Assembly: GCF_002205845.1 (NCBI RefSeq)
Contig: NZ_NISI01000003.1
Coordinates: forward strand, 248,001 to 312,000
Origin: Roseateles puraquae
GTDB lineage: Bacteria; Pseudomonadota; Gammaproteobacteria; Burkholderiales; Burkholderiaceae_C
DNA: 64,000 bases
Reading direction: 5' to 3'
The notes under the pieces were generated by a model, which saw only the letters and a list, made by a program, of their open reading frames with translations, was not told the DNA's origin and ran no database searches. The first letter of the stretch is position 1, and each line of letters begins with the position of its first letter. Position numbers and translations under genes: made by a program. Below are positions 59,866-64,000 of this stretch, piece after piece.

Positions 59866-61070
59866 GCCAGCAGCTCCGAGAACGGGACGAAGCGCACGGC
59901 ATCCCCCTTGGCAAAGGCATGGCCGGCCGGGTTGTCCAGCAAGCCATCCGCCCAGAACGCCGAGGTCAACACGCCGCTGCTCTGATTGCCGAACAGGGCC
60001 AGGCCGCTGGCTTCGTCGAGGCGAACGCGCAGGAACTCGCGCCGCTTGTCGGGCTTGGGCCAGTCGAAGCCGGCCGGGATCAGGTAGCCGCGCGGCGCCA
60101 GCCGGGCCGCGCCCTGCAGCTTGAGCAGGAAAGGCCGCACCAGCACGAGGAAGGTCACCAGGCTGGACACCGGGTTGCCCGGCAGGCCGATGAAGTGGGC
60201 TGCCCCCACACGACCATACGCGAAAGGCTTGCCGGGCTTGATCGCAATCGCCCACAGGTCCAGCTGCCCCTCGGCCTGCACGGCGGGCTTGAGGTGGTCT
60301 TCCTCGCCCACGGAGACACCGCCGGAGGTGACGATCACGTCAGCCTTCGAGGCAGCCTCGCGCAGCGCGGCGCGGGTGGCGTCGAGCTTGTCGGGCACGA
60401 TGCCCAGGTCGATGACCTCACAGCCCAGGCCTTCGAGCAAGGCCCGCAGCGTGAAGCGGTTGGAGTTGTAGATGGCACCCGGCGGCAGCGGCTCGCCGGG
60501 CATGACGAGTTCGTCGCCCGTCGAGAACAGGGCAACACGCGGCCGGCGGGCCACCGTGAGTTCGGCGGCGCCGGCCGTGGCCGCCAGGCCCAGCGCGACC
60601 GCGTCGAGCCGCGTGCCGGCGGGCAGCACGACGCTGCCGGCCCTCACGTCCTCGCCGCGCAGCCGCACATGCTGGCCCACCCGCACCGGCTGGGTCACGC
60701 GCACGCGGCCCTCCACGAGCTCGGTGTGCTCCTGCATGACGACCGTGTCCGCCCCCGGCGGCACCTGGGCGCCGGTGAAGATGCGGGCGGCTTCGCCCAC
60801 CGCGAGCGGCTGCGGCAGGCTGCCAGCCGGGATGCGCTGCGTGACCGGGAGTTCGCGCTCCACGTCGGCGGCGCGCAGTGCATAGCCGTCCATCGCCGAG
60901 TTGTCGGCGGGCGGCACATCGACCGGGGAGACCAGGTCAGCCGACAGCACGCGGCCGCGCGCGGCGGTGGTGGGCAGCGTCTCAACGTCGGCGAGGGGCT
61001 GGACCTGCGCCAGCAGCGTGGCCAGCGCGTCGTCCAGAGGTGTCAGGGCAGGTTTCTTGGCATCAGACAT
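59862..61070 (-). CDS. moeA: Molybdopterin molybdotransferase
   Basis: MoeA inserts molybdate into adenylylated molybdopterin. The 402-residue protein has the MPT-binding domain with DNSAMDGYA near residue 56, IFTGAQVPPGAD, VALFSTGDEL, YNSNRFTL and TSGGVSVGEEDH, and the C-terminal domain with GLPGNPVS. The start overlaps the thrC end by 8 bases. Confidence 0.96.
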   Translation of the reverse strand: MSDAKKPALTPLDDALATLLAQVQPLADVETLPTTAARGRVLSADLVSPVDVPPADNSAMDGYALRAADVERELPVTQRIPAGSLPQPLAVGEAARIFTGAQVPPGADTVVMQEHTELVEGRVRVTQPVRVGQHVRLRGEDVRAGSVVLPAGTRLDAVALGLAATAGAAELTVARRPRVALFSTGDELVMPGEPLPPGAIYNSNRFTLRALLEGLGCEVIDLGIVPDKLDATRAALREAASKADVIVTSGGVSVGEEDHLKPAVQAEGQLDLWAIAIKPGKPFAYGRVGAAHFIGLPGNPVSSLVTFLVLVRPFLLKLQGAARLAPRGYLIPAGFDWPKPDKRREFLRVRLDEASGLALFGNQSSGVLTSAFWADGLLDNPAGHAFAKGDAVRFVPFSELLA

Positions 61071-62454
61071 GGGCGTGAATGTAGGCCTTCACGGCGCCCA
61101 CATCCGGCGCCATGACTTTCACGCGCTTCGGGAGTTGCTCGATGCCTTCCAGGCCCGCAGGCCGCGGCGGCTCGGTCCCCAAGGCCTCGACGATGGTCGC
61201 GGCGAACTTGGCCGGCAACGCCGTCTCCAGCACCAGCATCGGCACGGCCGGGTCGCGCTGCTCCAGCGCCACCTTCAGCCCGTCGGCCGTGTGCGGGTCA
61301 ATGACCACGCCATGCTCGGCGTGGCAGCGGCGGATGGTCGCCACGCGGTCGGCGTGCGTGCTGCGGCCGGAGCTGAAGCCGAAGCGGGCAATCGCCGCGT
61401 GCTCGTCGGCCGTCAGCTGGAAGCCGGCGGACGTGAAGGCCTGCATCACGCGGGCGGCGTCGCGACCCAGCAGGTCGAACACGAAGCGTTCGAAGTTGCT
61501 CGCCTTGGAGATGTCCATCGACGGGCTGGAGGTCTCGTGCGTGTCCGCCGTGCCGCGCGGCTTGTAGGCGCCGGTGCGGAAGAACTCGTCGAGCACGTCG
61601 TTCTCGTTCGTGGCCACGACGAGCTTGTCGACGGGCAAGCCCATCATGCGCGCCACATGGCCTGCGCAGACGTTGCCAAAGTTGCCTGACGGGACCGTGA
61701 AGCTGACCTTCTCGCCGTTGGTCTTGGTCGCTTGGAAGTAGCCCGCAAAGTAGTACACCACCTGCGCCAGCAGCCGCGCCCAGTTGATGGAGTTGACCGT
61801 GCCGATGCGGTGCTCGCGCTTGAAGACGAGGTCGTTGGACACCGCCTTGACGATGTCCTGGCAGTCGTCGAACACGCCTTCGATGGCGATGTTGTGGATG
61901 TTGGCGTCCTGCAGGCTGAACATCTGCGCCTGCTGGAAGGGGCTCATCCGGCCATGGGGGCTGAGCATGAAGACGCGCACACCCTGCTTGCCGCGCATGG
62001 CGTACTCGGCCGCGCTGCCGGTGTCGCCTGACGTGGCGCCGAGGATGTTCAGTGTTTCGCCACGCCGGCCGAGTTCGTACTCGAACAGCGCGCCGAGCAG
62101 CTGCATGGCCATGTCCTTGAAGGCCAGCGTCGGGCCGTTGGACAGGCCCTCCAGCGCCAGACCTTCACCGAGCCAGGTCAGCGGGGTGATCTCCTTCGTA
62201 CCAAAGACCTCAGGCGTGTAGACGCGGCACGTGATGGCGCGCAGGTCGTCGGCCGGAATGTCGTCGATGTACAGCGACAGGATCTCGAACGCGAGATCGG
62301 CATAGGCCAGGCCGCGCCAGCGGGTGAGCGTGGCGTCGTCGACCTGGGGGTAGGCCTTGGGCAGGTAGAGGCCGCCATCGGGGGCGAGGCCTTCGAGGAG
62401 GATGTCGGAGAAGCCGCGCTCGGCCTGATCGCCACGGGTGGAGATGTACTTCAT
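61063..62454 (-). CDS. thrC: Threonine synthase
   Basis: ThrC converts phosphohomoserine to threonine. The 463-residue PLP enzyme (type 2, longer form) carries the PLP lysine K113 in LAFKDMAMQ, the phosphate loop GATSGDTGSA, and SGNFGNV. It follows hom by 4 bases and overlaps moeA, so threonine and molybdenum cofactor genes share one transcript. Confidence 0.97.
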   Translation of the reverse strand: MKYISTRGDQAERGFSDILLEGLAPDGGLYLPKAYPQVDDATLTRWRGLAYADLAFEILSLYIDDIPADDLRAITCRVYTPEVFGTKEITPLTWLGEGLALEGLSNGPTLAFKDMAMQLLGALFEYELGRRGETLNILGATSGDTGSAAEYAMRGKQGVRVFMLSPHGRMSPFQQAQMFSLQDANIHNIAIEGVFDDCQDIVKAVSNDLVFKREHRIGTVNSINWARLLAQVVYYFAGYFQATKTNGEKVSFTVPSGNFGNVCAGHVARMMGLPVDKLVVATNENDVLDEFFRTGAYKPRGTADTHETSSPSMDISKASNFERFVFDLLGRDAARVMQAFTSAGFQLTADEHAAIARFGFSSGRSTHADRVATIRRCHAEHGVVIDPHTADGLKVALEQRDPAVPMLVLETALPAKFAATIVEALGTEPPRPAGLEGIEQLPKRVKVMAPDVGAVKAYIHAHV

Positions 62455-62458
62455 CGGA

Positions 62459-63778
62459 TCAGGCCAACTCTTCCTTGCGGAGCTTCACGATGGGCGCGAG
62501 CACGGTGGGCAGGCCCTGCATCTTGGCCAGGGCCTCGTTCATGCGGCCCTCGACGGTGTCGTGGGTCAGGATGATGAGGTCGGTCTGGCGCTCGCCGTCG
62601 GCGGACTCGCGCTGCAGCACGGCGTCGATGGAGATGTCGTGCTCGGCCAGGATGGTGGTGATGCGCGACAGCACGCCGGCCTGGTCGGCCACGACCAGGC
62701 GCAGGTAGAAGGCGGTCTTCACGTCGGCCATCGACAGCACCGGCGTGTTGCTCATCGCATCCGGCTGGAAGGCCAGGTGGGGCACGCGGTGGTCGGGGTC
62801 GGCAGTCGCCAGGCGGGTGACGTCGACCAGGTCGGCCACCACGGCCGACGCCGTGGGCTCGGCGCCAGCGCCCTTGCCGTAGTAGAGCGTGGTGCCGACC
62901 GCATCGGCCTGCACGACGACGGCGTTCATCGCGCCCTCGACGTTGGCGATCAAACGCGAGGCTGGGATGAGCGTCGGGTGCACGCGCAGCTCGAAACCAT
63001 TCTCCCGGCGCCGCGTGATGCCCAGCAGCTTGATGCGGTAGCCCAGCTGCTCGGCGTACTTGATGTCAGTGGCCTGCAGGCTGGAGATGCCTTCCACATG
63101 CGCCTTGTCGAACTGCACCGGCACGCCGAAGGCGATGGCGCTCATGATGGTGAGCTTGTGGGCGGCATCCACGCCTTCGATGTCGAAGGTGGGGTCGCTC
63201 TCGGCATAGCCCAGGCGCTGGGCTTCCTTCAGCACGGTGGCGAAGTCCAGGCCCTTGCTCCGCATCTCGGAGAGGATGAAGTTGGTGGTGCCGTTGATGA
63301 TGCCGGCGATCCACTCGATGCGATTGGCCGTCAGGCCTTCGCGCAGCGCCTTGATGATGGGAATGCCGCCGGCCACGGCCGCCTCGAAGGCCACGGTGAC
63401 GCCCTTCTCGCGGGCCGCTGCGAAGATTTCGCTGCCGTGCAGCGCCAGCAGCGCCTTGTTGGCCGTGACGACGTGCTTGCCGTTGGCAATCGCCTTGAGC
63501 ACCAGCGAGCGCGCGGGCTCGATGCCGCCGATCAACTCCACGACGATGTCGATGTCGGGGTTGTCCACCAGCTGCTGCGGGTCGGCGACGCAGGGCACGC
63601 CGTCACCCACGATGGCCTGGAAGGCCTTGGCGCGCTCGGCATTGCGGGCGGCCACCATCGCGATCTCGATGCCCCGGCCGGCGCGGCCGCGAATCTCGGC
63701 CTGGTTGCGCTGCAAGACGTGGAAGGTGCCGGCACCGACGGTGCCGAGGCCGATCAGGCCGACTTGGATGGGCTTCAT
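62459..63778 (-). CDS. hom: Homoserine dehydrogenase
   Basis: Hom reduces aspartate semialdehyde to homoserine. The 439-residue protein has the NAD(P) fold VGLIGLGTVG, the VTANKALLA segment, GTTNFIL, DPTFDIEGVDAAHKL and a C-terminal ACT domain (from about residue 350), so feedback by threonine is likely. It is the first of hom-thrC-moeA-moaD-speD and follows the alaC end by 32 bases. Confidence 0.97.
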   Translation of the reverse strand: MKPIQVGLIGLGTVGAGTFHVLQRNQAEIRGRAGRGIEIAMVAARNAERAKAFQAIVGDGVPCVADPQQLVDNPDIDIVVELIGGIEPARSLVLKAIANGKHVVTANKALLALHGSEIFAAAREKGVTVAFEAAVAGGIPIIKALREGLTANRIEWIAGIINGTTNFILSEMRSKGLDFATVLKEAQRLGYAESDPTFDIEGVDAAHKLTIMSAIAFGVPVQFDKAHVEGISSLQATDIKYAEQLGYRIKLLGITRRRENGFELRVHPTLIPASRLIANVEGAMNAVVVQADAVGTTLYYGKGAGAEPTASAVVADLVDVTRLATADPDHRVPHLAFQPDAMSNTPVLSMADVKTAFYLRLVVADQAGVLSRITTILAEHDISIDAVLQRESADGERQTDLIILTHDTVEGRMNEALAKMQGLPTVLAPIVKLRKEELA

Positions 63779-63810
63779 TGCAGGGCTCTCGGGATCAGGG
63801 AACAGGGAAA

Positions 63811-64000
63811 TCAGGCGGAATGCCGGCGGCGGTAGCCCGCCAGGAAGCGCTCGATGCGGCCGATGGCCTCGCGCAGGTCGTCGACGTTGGGCAGGAAGAC
63901 GAGGCGGAAGTGGTCGTGCTCGGGCCAGTTGAAGCCGGTGCCTTGCACGATCAGCACCTTCTCTTCGGCCAGCAGCTCGTAGGCGAACTGCTGGTCGTCG
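63811..64000 (-). CDS. alaC: C-terminal end of an alaC-like aminotransferase; 5' end outside window
   Basis: The minus strand encodes the last 62 residues of a class I/II PLP aminotransferase, with GTGFNWPEHDHFRLVFLP and VDDLREAIGRIERFL, matching the end of AlaC (alanine transaminase), which commonly stands before hom in Burkholderiales. The start is beyond the window, so the name rests on the tail and context only. Confidence 0.75.
   Translation of the reverse strand, partial: DDQQFAYELLAEEKVLIVQGTGFNWPEHDHFRLVFLPNVDDLREAIGRIERFLAGYRRRHSA

Overview
The window is a 64 kb piece of a very GC-rich, gene-dense bacterial chromosome. Everything points to a betaproteobacterium of the order Burkholderiales, most likely from the Rubrivivax/Leptothrix/Roseateles side: hom-thrC-moeA-moaD and moaE-crcB-clpB blocks, a KgtP-type permease, czcI-czcCBA metal efflux, and four proteins with PEP-CTERM sorting tails. 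I see no rRNA, tRNA, insertion sequence, integrase, phage or CRISPR. The genus is an inference.

Layout. 1-3.8 kb: end of an outer-membrane barrel protein (probably a patatin-type phospholipase), ispD, a class II aldolase-like gene, and a divergent RlmN/Cfr-family radical SAM methyltransferase. 3.9-10.5 kb: a chalcone-isomerase-like secreted protein, then a CzcI-like protein and the CzcCBA heavy-metal efflux pump. 10.5-15.1 kb: kgtP followed by a DctB/DctD-type two-component pair in one operon, preceded by a near-perfect sigma-54 promoter. 15.2-28.4 kb: exported proteins, four of them PEP-CTERM, a DUF885 hydrolase, mfd-serB and a lipoprotein pectate lyase. 28.6-34.1 kb: a ThDP enzyme, a small DUF4124-like protein, an MFS exporter with a divergent AraC regulator, and a secreted protein with three DUF3395-like repeats. 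34.1-38.0 kb: a periplasmic binding-protein-like gene and the NAD genes nadA and nadB with a ComFB-family gene between them. 38.1-43.1 kb: S9 peptidase, fatty acid hydroxylase/sterol desaturase, AraC regulator and DUF2804 protein. 43.1-46.7 kb: a Fur-box-controlled iron operon (small membrane protein, TonB-dependent siderophore receptor, PepSY protein). 46.7-50.2 kb: clpB with a sigma-32-like promoter, crcB and moaE. 59.6-64 kb: moaD, moeA, thrC, hom and the end of an alaC-like aminotransferase.

The most interesting block is 50.36-59.60 kb. It sits between moaE and moaD, two genes whose products form one enzyme (molybdopterin synthase) and which are normally adjacent. The block carries an SPFH/SHOCT protein, a zinc-ribbon DUF4178 membrane protein, a DUF350 membrane protein, an M48 membrane protease, a YciI-like protein, a secreted beta-propeller, a seven-helix membrane-anchored spermidine-synthase-like enzyme, a lipoprotein FAD oxidase and, convergent on the other strand, an S-adenosylmethionine decarboxylase (speD). 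The last three form a plausible pathway: SpeD makes decarboxylated AdoMet, the membrane enzyme transfers its aminopropyl group, and the oxidase acts on the amine product outside the cytoplasmic membrane. The SPFH, DUF4178 and DUF350 proteins resemble parts of envelope-stress and membrane-microdomain systems. I read the block as an envelope-linked polyamine-modification system inserted into a housekeeping operon; its substrate and purpose are not known to me.
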